The notes under the pieces: generated by a model | The model's input: the letters and a program-made list of their open reading frames with translations, nothing else | Databases searched by the model: none | Told to the model about the DNA's origin: nothing | Translations under genes and position numbers: made by a program | Source of the DNA: a virus | Length of the DNA stretch: 64,000 nucleotides | IMG/VR virus record: IMGVR_UViG_3300014913_000759 | Span: 1-64,000 of that record | Strand: one strand, 5' to 3' | Shown here: positions 14,398 to 22,325 of the stretch, in pieces | Layout: every line of letters starts with the position of its first letter | Numbering within the stretch: the first letter of the stretch is position 1

Positions 14398-15010
14398 TTT
14401 TGTTTTCCTCAATAACTACTGCGCCGTTCGTAGTGGCAATGAGCAATAGATTTTTGTCGCCTTCTACGATGGCTAGGTCATTAATGGACACACCGCCGGG
14501 GATGATATCGCCCTTCTCATAAGTGTAGTCAGGTGTTGTCCAGTCATGTTCATAATCATAAACCGCCTTTAAGTTACTGTCTACGTAGTAAAATTCTCCG
14601 CTCGATGATTGAGCACATTTTGTTGGATTTGAAACGGAGGTAGTGTAAATCCTCGTCCCACTAACTATATTGAAGTGATCAACTCCTGAGGCCGTTGTGG
14701 CACACAAGAAATCGCCGGCTCCGTGAAGGTAACCGACATTGTTAGATGTCAAATTTGGATAGCTCTTGTACCCTATTATATAAGAGGTTAGATTAAAATT
14801 CCCAGATACACTGGAAGTCGGTAACCTCAGAATTCCAGAGTCTAAAGTCGCTATATAAAGATAGTCTTCATCAGCCCAGACAGAGTTCACACCGGTTGGG
14901 TATACTACTTCTGCCACCTGGCTTCCAGAAGCAGAGCTATAAATGTTTACGCCACTGGTAGTGGCACCGAAAACATACGGCTCTTTTATCCAAACATTCC
15001 TATTGCTCAT
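14348..15010 (-). CDS. Stand-alone beta-propeller-like protein, paralogue of a tail protein domain
   Basis: 220 residues of repeated beta-strand units, each near a TTSG or TASG motif: ATTSGVNIY, ATLDSGILRLP, ATTASGVDHFN, ATTNGAVVIE. It matches the C-terminal 220-230 residues of the protein at 56395-59364 along its whole length, sharing TASGVDHFN, PGGV.IND..VVEG and N..NSRY. It is probably a virion or fibre component or accessory. It is read from a consensus promoter whose start point coincides with the ATG, and no ribosome site is visible. Confidence 0.7.
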   Translation of the reverse strand: MSNRNVWIKEPYVFGATTSGVNIYSSASGSQVAEVVYPTGVNSVWADEDYLYIATLDSGILRLPTSSVSGNFNLTSYIIGYKSYPNLTSNNVGYLHGAGDFLCATTASGVDHFNIVSGTRIYTTSVSNPTKCAQSSSGEFYYVDSNLKAVYDYEHDWTTPDYTYEKGDIIPGGVSINDLAIVEGDKNLLLIATTNGAVVIEENKNDEENSRYRYYFRATS

Positions 15011-15017
15011 TATCTAT

Positions 15018-15045
15018 ATTATAATACTTTTTTAGGATTTGTCAA
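15018..15045 (-). promoter_or_regulatory. Consensus promoter with leaderless layout
   Basis: TTGACA (15040-15045), a 16-bp spacer and TATAAT (15018-15023). The ATG at 15010 lies 7 bases after the -10 box, so transcription should start at or next to the A of the ATG. The -35 box overlaps the 3' end of the upstream gene. Confidence 0.8.
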
Positions 15046-15544
15046 GCTTTTTTCTTCTAATTATTTCATTTTTTAAAAGATCATAAATCTCTGCCATTAC
15101 ACCATATCCTGCAAAGGATTCCAGCACATGACAACAATTTTTGATATCGCTGACGGCGTCGGACGGACACAAAGAAAAAGGAATCATTCTACAATTGTCT
15201 ATATCTGAAAAAGAATGGCCCACATACACCACTTCCTCAGGTGTAACACCGTACTTGATCATAGCTTTGGACAGTGCCTCTTTCTTGGTTTTCATACAAA
15301 AGAAAGGTATGTGTCTGGAAGCACAGAGATTCTTATTGACTGCCCAATCTGAAGACACAACAACGACCTTAAATGTGTTCTTTAGTTCATCTATGGCCTC
15401 AAAATCTTTCAAGTTATACTGCTTGAAGGCCACGGATGGCATGTCTGTGATACACACCAACCCTTCTGTGATTACACCGTCTATTTCAAGAGCGATCATC
15501 TTGATCTTTTTAGATTGTTCTTCGAAATCAATGTAATTTGCCAT
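15032..15544 (-). CDS. KdsC-like HAD-superfamily protein with altered catalytic residues
   Basis: 170 residues from ATG 15544 (AAGGTGGTG site). The fold signature is that of KDO-8-phosphate phosphatase/CMP-sugar HAD proteins: IALEIDGVITEG, VVVSSDWA, TKKEALSKAM and VVYVGHSFSDIDNC. In the family the first motif is D-x-D-G-V-x-T with the first Asp as nucleophile. Here that position is Glu20, and the usual metal-binding Asp of motif IV is His110. Catalysis as a standard phosphatase is therefore doubtful. The gene adjoins the sugar locus, which suits a sugar-phosphate or regulatory role. Confidence 0.7.
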   Translation of the reverse strand: MANYIDFEEQSKKIKMIALEIDGVITEGLVCITDMPSVAFKQYNLKDFEAIDELKNTFKVVVVSSDWAVNKNLCASRHIPFFCMKTKKEALSKAMIKYGVTPEEVVYVGHSFSDIDNCRMIPFSLCPSDAVSDIKNCCHVLESFAGYGVMAEIYDLLKNEIIRRKKLDKS

Positions 15545-15557
15545 AAATCTCACCACC

Positions 15558-15950
15558 TTAGTTGTGATTAAACCATTTTCCCCATATTCTTTCATAAAAA
15601 TAATACATAATAATTCGTGAATTCAAATAAATCACTGGTATTATTGCCATTGTTTTTATCTGGTGCGTGAAAAGCCACGCCATCAAACCCAACATGATAT
15701 GACATGTTATAATTTCGTACGTAAACGACTTCAGTATGCTCCGCCTTTTCTTGCCTAGAGCCCATTTGATCTTGGTCCATAATCTTTCATGTAGAAAATA
15801 TGTCAAGACACAAGTCGTATGATGGCCTATGGTTATTCCTGCCACAGCCACCTTATCTTTAGTGATTAAATATGTTAGTACCGCCAGCCAAATTATACCA
15901 GTGACTCTCCAAATTAAACTTTTTAGAAAACTTTCTCCGTGAGGTACCAT
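15558..15950 (-). CDS. DUF2061 membrane protein, two-repeat
   Basis: 130 residues with four predicted transmembrane helices in two similar halves. Each half starts with S-x-L-K-S (residues 7 and 71) and ends with HERLW or YERIW, the signature of DUF2061, whose function is unknown. It is strongly basic between the halves (ALGKKRRS). Members often sit near polysaccharide or nucleotide-sugar genes, as here, where it follows the heptose kinase gene by 27 bases. Confidence 0.75.
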   Translation of the reverse strand: MVPHGESFLKSLIWRVTGIIWLAVLTYLITKDKVAVAGITIGHHTTCVLTYFLHERLWTKIKWALGKKRRSILKSFTYEIITCHIMLGLMAWLFTHQIKTMAIIPVIYLNSRIIMYYFYERIWGKWFNHN

Positions 15951-15977
15951 ATCTTCTCCGCAATTTATTATCCCAAG

Positions 15978-16931
15978 TTATCTCACCACCTTATTATTTA
16001 GTTCCTCCTCTAACTCTACCAGTGATACCGTGGCTGTGCCCATTTTGCCAACCACAATCCCTGCAGCTACATTAGATATATAAGCTGCTTCTTTCATTGT
16101 ATATCCGGCCGATACAGCGAGTGTAAATGCTGCTATAACCGTATCGCCTGCACCTGATACATCAAAAACTTCCTTGGCTTCTGTATCAATATGATAGAAA
16201 TCACGGTGTTCGTGCAAATCCATACCGTGTTTGCCTCTGGTTATAAGAAGCTGTGGCAACTCGGCTTGTTCCATTATAATTTCTGCGGCATCTATGATAT
16301 TCTCTGAGCCCGAAGCGGCTACTGCCTCTCGATAGTTCGGTGTGATTATGTTTGCGCCTCTATATTTTGAATAATCCGTGCCGTTTGGATCGACGGCCAC
16401 AAATACGTTGGCTTCCTCTGCCTGCTCCATTATGGAATGAAAAACACCAGGAGTTACGACGCCTTTTCCATAGTCAGATATAATGACGGCGTCGAATCGG
16501 CCGATCTGACCTACCAAGCCTAAGAAATAACTCTCAATATCCTCAGTTAAATCATATGTCATCTCTCTATCAACACGGACTACCTGTTGGTCTCTAGACA
16601 CTATCCGAGCCTTGCGCGTTGTGACGCGGCCGGGATCTGTGACCAAACACTCATCAATATTTTCAGTTCTTTCCAACATACCCATGAGTTTCTTGGCATT
16701 TGTGTCATCACCAATCACGCCGGCCATCATAACTTTGGCCCCCAATGCTGCTAGATTGTTCACGACATTGCCTGCACCACCAAGGACAGAGTGCTCACCC
16801 TCCACCAGAACTACCGGTACCGGTGCTTCAGGAGACATCCTATCAATTCTACCGTAGACATACTCATCTATCATTACGTCGCCAACTACAAGAATATGCT
16901 GTCTATCGAAACTATTTACTTTTGTAATCAT
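15978..16931 (-). CDS. hldE: PfkB-type sugar kinase, D-glycero-D-manno-heptose 7-phosphate kinase-like
   Basis: 317 residues matching the kinase half of HldE/RfaE. The N-terminus is VVGDVMIDEYVYGRIDRMSPEAPVPV, the substrate loop GGAGNVVNNLAALG, and the ATP/anion-hole motif DVSGAGDT (about 258-265). SPEAPVPV is characteristic of heptose-phosphate kinases. It would phosphorylate heptose 7-phosphate at C1 toward ADP-heptose. The adenylyltransferase half is absent, and no GmhA, GmhB or epimerase for this pathway is visible, so host enzymes would be needed. It overlaps the UDP-glucose dehydrogenase gene by 20 bases. A ribosome site (AAAGGAG) lies 12 bases upstream. Confidence 0.85.
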   Translation of the reverse strand: MITKVNSFDRQHILVVGDVMIDEYVYGRIDRMSPEAPVPVVLVEGEHSVLGGAGNVVNNLAALGAKVMMAGVIGDDTNAKKLMGMLERTENIDECLVTDPGRVTTRKARIVSRDQQVVRVDREMTYDLTEDIESYFLGLVGQIGRFDAVIISDYGKGVVTPGVFHSIMEQAEEANVFVAVDPNGTDYSKYRGANIITPNYREAVAASGSENIIDAAEIIMEQAELPQLLITRGKHGMDLHEHRDFYHIDTEAKEVFDVSGAGDTVIAAFTLAVSAGYTMKEAAYISNVAAGIVVGKMGTATVSLVELEEELNNKVVR

Positions 16932-18831
16932 TTTTAGACGTAGCTCCTTTTATGCCCAACCAATCTTGGACTTCTCGAACACGATTATTTACTTTGTCTG
17001 CTGCTTTGCACATATCTAAGTCAACACCGTTATCGTCGCCCCAATGATAAAAAGCCTTAACATCTTTTGGAAAACAATTATGTGTTAGTATATTATTTGC
17101 CACATATTTACCACTTTCAGTCTCTATGGCGAAAACTGTTTTAGGTGTATTTATAATCTCTACAGACTTTACTTTTGTTGCCCAGCCCGTCGGCATGATT
17201 TTACAGTTGGGCGAATCATAAAAAGTATCTGTCTTATACCTACAAACATCAAAATTTAGTCTGTTGGTCCAAGAACACACACGCTCGACTGCCGCACGTG
17301 TAGAAATCCTGATGCTCTTGCCGTTCCTGCTAATATTAGGATTTATACCGTTGGCCAACAGTATACTATCCATTTTCATTATCAAATCGGTGCTTTCTGA
17401 ATGGCATTCTATCGTCCCATCACAGTAACTACCATCGCCGTCGAGCCAACCACCAATTATATTCCTCGTTAGATGTTCACTTAGGGCTGTATATTTTATA
17501 TTTTTGTCATGTGCATTATGGCCCAAATTTAACCTTTCAAACAATCTATACAGCCACATGGATCGTACACGCACAATCCAACAAACAGACCTACCAAAAG
17601 TGCCGTCAGTTGCTTGCAGACGTTTGTAAGGATTCAATCCATATTTAGACAAAGTATTACACACCTCATTGGCTAAGTGTTCCTCATGCTTTCCAAAACT
17701 GAAATAAACCTCTTCTTTTTTATTATATATATTTGAACAGCCCTCAGCTAAATACAAACCAATAACTCGGCATATAGGCTCATCTAAACCTACATATTCA
17801 TGCCATACTTTAACATAACCGTTGGGCCTTTTGCCCATAGCAATTTCTACCGAACCAAGTGTATTTTTTTCTGATGGAACATACAACCAACTATCATCTG
17901 TTATCTCGCACAATTTTTTTTCTTCAACATCTACGAAATCTTTAGTAATCATGTGTATGTGATCTTCTGACCCTTCCAACATTCTTCCGTTGCTCACAAT
18001 CTTTATTGTTCTATCCACCAGTCTAGATGATAAACCAGTTACTCTGGTATAGCTTGTCCCATCAAACACCAGCATACCTGGCGAAACGTCTTCAATATTC
18101 ACAAACTCATGTGTGTTTGTTATGAGCTTCGTTCCTGCCACCAAACACTTGCCCCCATAACCTCGATGGCCATCGTGGCCCGGCACATCTGCGTGGCTGT
18201 TTCCAATACGTTGATCGGAAAGAAACATCTTCTTCATATCATCATAAGGAACATTGATTTTCTCACACACATCATATATCTCGTTTAAGAAGGACACCTT
18301 TACAGCAAAGAAACAATTACACATATATTTAACCGCCTCAGCGCCTTCCCAAGTAGTATGATAAATAGGTGTGTGAACAAACCGAACCCTAAAAAGCTCT
18401 TCCAATATCTCCGTCACGCCGCGATCGCCGCCGAATATAAAACGTGCTGAGTTTATGAAGTCCAATTTGGCCTGACGTTCCGTCAGAAACTCTGGCATAA
18501 AAACAAAATCGTGGTCATCATATTTTTCAGCATACCTTCTGGTCGTTCCTGGGATAGCTGTGCTTCTTAAAACAATAATCTTACGTTCTTTTGCCACACG
18601 AACTATACTTTCTACGGCATCATCCATACTAGAAAGGTCTTGGCTGCCATCATCATTCATGGGTGTAGGAACACCCACAAAGATATAAGGTGTAGAATTT
18701 ACTGTGTCACCTAAAGAATCATATGAATTATCATACTTGTCGTAAATCTTAACGTTAGCATGTAGATAGAAGCCGTGAGTCATTGCTCTACCTAAAAATC
18801 CAAACCCAATTATACCAATAGTTGGTTTCAT
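16912..18831 (-). CDS. ugd: UDP-glucose/GDP-mannose dehydrogenase interrupted by an intein
   Basis: 639 residues before splicing. The host protein is residues 1-228 joined to 586-639, 282 residues in all. The Rossmann motif is GIIGFGFLG, then VPTPMNDDGSQD, and the catalytic loop GYGGK|CFPKD, where Cys586 is both the enzyme's nucleophile and the intein's +1 residue. The enzyme would oxidise UDP-glucose to UDP-glucuronate. Only 53 residues follow the catalytic Cys, against roughly 130 in bacterial Ugd (known of family), so the C-terminal substrate-binding domain is largely missing. A GGAGG site lies 10 bases before ATG 18831. Confidence 0.88.
   Translation of the reverse strand: MKPTIGIIGFGFLGRAMTHGFYLHANVKIYDKYDNSYDSLGDTVNSTPYIFVGVPTPMNDDGSQDLSSMDDAVESIVRVAKERKIIVLRSTAIPGTTRRYAEKYDDHDFVFMPEFLTERQAKLDFINSARFIFGGDRGVTEILEELFRVRFVHTPIYHTTWEGAEAVKYMCNCFFAVKVSFLNEIYDVCEKINVPYDDMKKMFLSDQRIGNSHADVPGHDGHRGYGGKCLVAGTKLITNTHEFVNIEDVSPGMLVFDGTSYTRVTGLSSRLVDRTIKIVSNGRMLEGSEDHIHMITKDFVDVEEKKLCEITDDSWLYVPSEKNTLGSVEIAMGKRPNGYVKVWHEYVGLDEPICRVIGLYLAEGCSNIYNKKEEVYFSFGKHEEHLANEVCNTLSKYGLNPYKRLQATDGTFGRSVCWIVRVRSMWLYRLFERLNLGHNAHDKNIKYTALSEHLTRNIIGGWLDGDGSYCDGTIECHSESTDLIMKMDSILLANGINPNISRNGKSIRISTRAAVERVCSWTNRLNFDVCRYKTDTFYDSPNCKIMPTGWATKVKSVEIINTPKTVFAIETESGKYVANNILTHNCFPKDVKAFYHWGDDNGVDLDMCKAADKVNNRVREVQDWLGIKGATSKNDYKSK
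17077..18147 (-). mobile_element. Intein with LAGLIDADG endonuclease in the ugd active site
   Basis: 357 residues (229-585 of the precursor). The N-terminal splice block is CLVAGTKLITN. Block B is EGSEDHIHMI. The C-terminal block is KYVANNILTHN followed by Cys, so all the splice residues (Cys1, block B His, His-Asn, Cys+1) are intact. The endonuclease motifs VIGLYLAEGCS (about 355-365) and IIGGWLDGDGS (457-468) keep acidic residues, so homing activity is likely. Insertion is exactly before the dehydrogenase catalytic cysteine, so no active enzyme forms without splicing. Confidence 0.93.
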
Positions 18832-18832
18832 A

Positions 18833-19804
18833 CTATAATTCCTCCATATACCACTTTATAGTTCTCTCTATGCCCTCTTCAATGGAAACTTTATTTTGCC
18901 AACCAAGTAAATTACGTGCCTTAGATGTGTCAGAAAAGTTTCTCTTTACATCACCCGGCCTTTCGTTTCCATACTTTACCTTTATGTTTTTTATGTCGTA
19001 TTTAGACAGGCCCTTTATAATCAAATCTGTTATTTTTTGTACACTAGTTTCTACATTCGTAGCAACTTGGAATATATTGCCGCCAACAGGCATATCTACA
19101 GCAAGCTGGATAGCGTCTATAAGATCGTCCACATAACAAAAATCACGCGTTTGCGAGCCGTCTCCATAAATCTCTAAAGTTTCTCCAGATACGGCCGCTT
19201 GTATAAATTTTGATATAAGCTGTGCGTATTTATTTTCTGACATAGGCCCATAAACATTACTGAACCTCAATGCCACAGTATCTACCCCATACGTTTCGTT
19301 GTATACATAACAATATTTTTCTCCAGAACATTTGCTTGCGCCGTATGGCGATATAGGTTTTGTAAAAAGCTTCTCGTGATATGGCGGTTCGTGGTCGCCT
19401 GGAACAGCGCTGCTGGACGCAAATATAAACTTCTTAACACCAGCATGTCTCGCACCTTCTAAATAGTTCAGCGTTCCGAAAACATTATTTAAGCAATCTT
19501 CCACAGGAAACTCCACAGACACAGGCACACCAGTGTTGGCAGCAAGATGTACTATCACATCTACATCCTGACAAATTTCTTTAGCAAAGTCCGCATCTAC
19601 TATGTCATCTATAAATAGGTGTACGTGTCCGTGTTCTACGTGGCAGCGTGGAGGCATGCCAAAACTGCAAACACGGGCCAACTTTTCCGTTGAGCCGGAC
19701 TTCAAATTATCAATGATCCTTACATAGTGATCACCCTCCTTAACCAGTCGTGCTACTAAATTTGTTCCTATGAATCCGCAGCCGCCCGTAATCAACCAAT
19801 TCAT
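18833..19804 (-). CDS. NAD-dependent nucleotide-sugar epimerase (SDR family)
   Basis: 323 residues of the extended short-chain dehydrogenase family. The NAD loop is TGGCGFIGTN, with HLAANTGVP, a Ser pair at 131-132 and the catalytic Tyr154-x3-Lys158 (YGASK). A C-terminal ERPGDVKRNFSD segment is typical of GalE/WbpP-like UDP-sugar 4-epimerases. dTDP-glucose dehydratases are less likely. It probably epimerises UDP-GlcNAc, UDP-glucose or UDP-glucuronate. The stop lies one base before the ugd start. The ribosome site is AGGAGG. Confidence 0.88.
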   Translation of the reverse strand: MNWLITGGCGFIGTNLVARLVKEGDHYVRIIDNLKSGSTEKLARVCSFGMPPRCHVEHGHVHLFIDDIVDADFAKEICQDVDVIVHLAANTGVPVSVEFPVEDCLNNVFGTLNYLEGARHAGVKKFIFASSSAVPGDHEPPYHEKLFTKPISPYGASKCSGEKYCYVYNETYGVDTVALRFSNVYGPMSENKYAQLISKFIQAAVSGETLEIYGDGSQTRDFCYVDDLIDAIQLAVDMPVGGNIFQVATNVETSVQKITDLIIKGLSKYDIKNIKVKYGNERPGDVKRNFSDTSKARNLLGWQNKVSIEEGIERTIKWYMEEL

Positions 19805-19807
19805 AAA

Positions 19808-21019
19808 CTACCTCCTAGGTTTTTTAGAGCCCTTTCTATCGACCTTCTTTCCTTTATCCCACATGGATGTGGCAATAATTTTGTCTCTGTCACATCTATC
19901 TACATACTTCTGCGCTATTTCCATCGCCTCAACCAACAAACCATCATCCAACGTTATTGGATTCAACCCCAGATCTAAAAAACTGTCGTTGACAAAAGCA
20001 AGGTCGTTTTTTGGTGCCTCGTTTCTTGGGTTCGCATAGTATCGAATCTCGGCGTCGGTGAGTTCGCAAATCTTGTTGGCCAGCACCAATATATTATGGC
20101 ATTCTGTCGTCTGATTGAAAATTTTGACACGCTCACCTCTCTCGGGAGGGTTTTCTATTGCCAACTTAACACAATTAACGGAGTCCTTCATGTGAATAAA
20201 AGCTCTTGTTTGACCACCCTGGCCATATACAGTTAATGGATGTCCCACGACTGCCTGCATAAGAAAACGATTAAGAACAGTACCATAGTCACCGTCATAA
20301 TCAAACCTATTGATCAGCCGCTCGTCCATCATGGTTTCGTCTGTAGCTGTTCCCCAAACAATGCCTTGGTGTAGGTCGGTGACTCTAACCTGGTCATTCT
20401 TATTATAATACAAAAACGCCAAAGCATCCATAGTCTTTGTCAGGTGGTATACGCTGCCGGGACTGGCTGGATACATGATTTCCAGCTCTTTTTCACCTTC
20501 GTCGGTATCCACTTTAACGGTTAGATATCCTTCTGGTATGGCCATCCCTGCTGTACCATAACCGTACACGCCCGTCGTACCTAGATGAACTAGATGTATA
20601 TCTTGACCAGATTCCACAATAGCACAAAGAATATTGTGTGTGGCATTGATATTATTGTTAACCGTATACCGCTTGTGATAAGAGGACTTCATGGAATACG
20701 GTGCTGCGCGCTGCTCGGCATAGTGTACAACCGCTTTAGGCTTGATACTATCAAGCAGAGACAACACCCGATGATAATGCAGAGACGTATCTATACACAC
20801 GTGTTTGATAGTTCTACCGGTAAGTTCGTTCCAAGCCTTTATTCGGACACCAAGCGGTGCTATTGGCGTTAGAGACTCACACTCTAACTCGATGTCTGTT
20901 TTTCTCCGAACCAAACTATCTACTATTGTGACATTATAGCCAGCATTTGATAAACGCAAACTCAAAGGCCAACCACAAAAACCATCCCCTCCAAAAACTA
21001 TAATGTCTTTTTTACACAT
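19808..21019 (-). CDS. sqdB: UDP-sulfoquinovose synthase-like SDR (SQD1/SqdB family)
   Basis: 403 residues from ATG 21019 (AGGGAGG site). Family-specific features run throughout: VFGGDGFCGWPLSLRLS, VDSLVRR, SLTPIAPL, HYAEQRAAPYSM, LGTTGVYG (Thr148/149), YHLTK (Tyr191, Lys195), LHQGIVWGTATDET, RFDYDGDYGTVLNRF and VYGQGGQTRAFIHMKD. The known enzyme makes UDP-sulfoquinovose from UDP-glucose and sulfite using bound NAD. Its product is the headgroup donor of sulfolipid or a sulfonated sugar for glycans. No sulfolipid transferase (SqdX/SQD2) is recognised among the neighbours, though one of the GT4 enzymes could use the product. Confidence 0.88.
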   Translation of the reverse strand: MCKKDIIVFGGDGFCGWPLSLRLSNAGYNVTIVDSLVRRKTDIELECESLTPIAPLGVRIKAWNELTGRTIKHVCIDTSLHYHRVLSLLDSIKPKAVVHYAEQRAAPYSMKSSYHKRYTVNNNINATHNILCAIVESGQDIHLVHLGTTGVYGYGTAGMAIPEGYLTVKVDTDEGEKELEIMYPASPGSVYHLTKTMDALAFLYYNKNDQVRVTDLHQGIVWGTATDETMMDERLINRFDYDGDYGTVLNRFLMQAVVGHPLTVYGQGGQTRAFIHMKDSVNCVKLAIENPPERGERVKIFNQTTECHNILVLANKICELTDAEIRYYANPRNEAPKNDLAFVNDSFLDLGLNPITLDDGLLVEAMEIAQKYVDRCDRDKIIATSMWDKGKKVDRKGSKKPRR

Positions 21020-21671
21020 TCTTATAACCTCCCTTTCGGTAACCTTTTTCTTCGCCAACATGTACGTAATGTTGCGCATCGTGACCAAGGACAAATTTTT
21101 TCAGGCCTAGTTTTTTCGATGCCGGTGTTAGTACCTTAGCTTCGTGCAGTGGCCTGTCCCAACCTATAGTATCTACAAGCTGCCTCACCAGTGAGGTATT
21201 AAATATACCAGTTGCTACCGAAAATAGATTAGATTCTGTAAGCCTAATACCATCAATCTCTGTCTTTCTTGGTTTATTGACAGGATTAATCGGACCCCTA
21301 CTCATCATTATTTCTACAATATTGTCATTGTTGCTTAAAATATCAAATAACGGGTCGATACCCACATTCTCTATAAATCTATTATCATCTTCTAAATGAA
21401 AAAAATAGTCCGACCTACACAAAGAGACCACGGGGCCAAAGAAGCATCCCGGTCCCATCCTGCTTTCACTGAAGATTATCTCGTCGAACCAATCTTTATG
21501 ATTTTCAATCCATTTCTTTCCCGCTACCTGACGTTTATCGTTATCTACTTTGTCCTCTAGAATAACATACCTAAAATTATGCCGGCTCTCTATCCTATCC
21601 ATGAAAGTATTAATAGAAACTTCAAGTATGTCCGGACGTGCGCAGCTATTTATTAGAACATCGATGTCCAT
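21012..21671 (-). CDS. GT-A glycosyltransferase (family 2-like)
   Basis: 219 residues. A GT-A nucleotide-sugar fold is shown by DIDVLINSCARPDILEVSI at the N-terminus and the metal-binding HLEDDNRF (about 93-100), where EDD takes the place of DxD. No membrane segment is seen. Donor and acceptor are unknown. It overlaps sqdB by 8 bases and the preceding transferase gene by 19, inside the glycan operon. The ribosome site is AAGGAG. Confidence 0.75.
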   Translation of the reverse strand: MDIDVLINSCARPDILEVSINTFMDRIESRHNFRYVILEDKVDNDKRQVAGKKWIENHKDWFDEIIFSESRMGPGCFFGPVVSLCRSDYFFHLEDDNRFIENVGIDPLFDILSNNDNIVEIMMSRGPINPVNKPRKTEIDGIRLTESNLFSVATGIFNTSLVRQLVDTIGWDRPLHEAKVLTPASKKLGLKKFVLGHDAQHYVHVGEEKGYRKGGYKNV

Positions 21672-22324
21672 TCATTACGCTCCTTTTTCAGCTTTACGTC
21701 TGTCATGCCATGGAAATGGAAGACTCTCGGTGTGATATTGTTATATTTTTTTGTTCTAATATTAAACTCTGGAGGTAGTGTATGAATCTGTAGTTCGGAG
21801 CACTGCCAAAGCGACACCCTAAAAGATGGTTGATCTTTGACAATACCTGTAAGTTTATACCAGTTGGCAAAATTTTTGTGCCAAATATCAAAAAATTTCT
21901 TCACTGAGTGGGACTTCCTAAACAATATAACGCCACCAGCATACTCAGGAAACCCATCAGGTATGTTTGCGTAGTCTGGGTAAGGTTTACTCTTTTTAGG
22001 ATCTTTTCTAATTAGATCTTGTGTTGCTGCAATGTCAAACCTATCCATTAGACCAAACAAACACTCGATGTCACCAACCACACCTGTATCACTATCCATG
22101 TAAAGCGTGTTTTCGTAAGGTGACTCCCACAAATACTCCTGTTTAAGTCTGGTGCTATGTGTAGAAATTATTTTTACATTATCAATCTGGTCCAAAGAAG
22201 GATCTTTGTCCGTAAAAAGAGTTATATGTAAATTTGGGTTTGTCAGCCTGATTGTTTTGACTGAATATCTTAATTCTTTTATACATTTATTACCAAACGC
22301 TATATACACAATACCATTCTCCAT
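21653..22324 (-). CDS. GT-A glycosyltransferase (GT8-like)
   Basis: 223 residues. VYIAFGNKCIKELRYSVKTIR opens a nucleotide-diphospho-sugar fold, NTLYMDSDTGV (about 92-102) gives the DxD metal site, and GGVILFRKS with a later HFHG near the C-terminus are usual for GT8-type enzymes. The protein is soluble. It probably transfers a hexose from UDP-sugar to an unknown acceptor. Confidence 0.75.
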   Translation of the reverse strand: MENGIVYIAFGNKCIKELRYSVKTIRLTNPNLHITLFTDKDPSLDQIDNVKIISTHSTRLKQEYLWESPYENTLYMDSDTGVVGDIECLFGLMDRFDIAATQDLIRKDPKKSKPYPDYANIPDGFPEYAGGVILFRKSHSVKKFFDIWHKNFANWYKLTGIVKDQPSFRVSLWQCSELQIHTLPPEFNIRTKKYNNITPRVFHFHGMTDVKLKKERNEWTSMF

Positions 22325-22325
22325 A

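Noticed and set aside
15781-15820. TTGACA-like site within the DUF2061 gene.
   Set aside because: The matching -10 (GATTAT) is poor and no gene starts shortly downstream.
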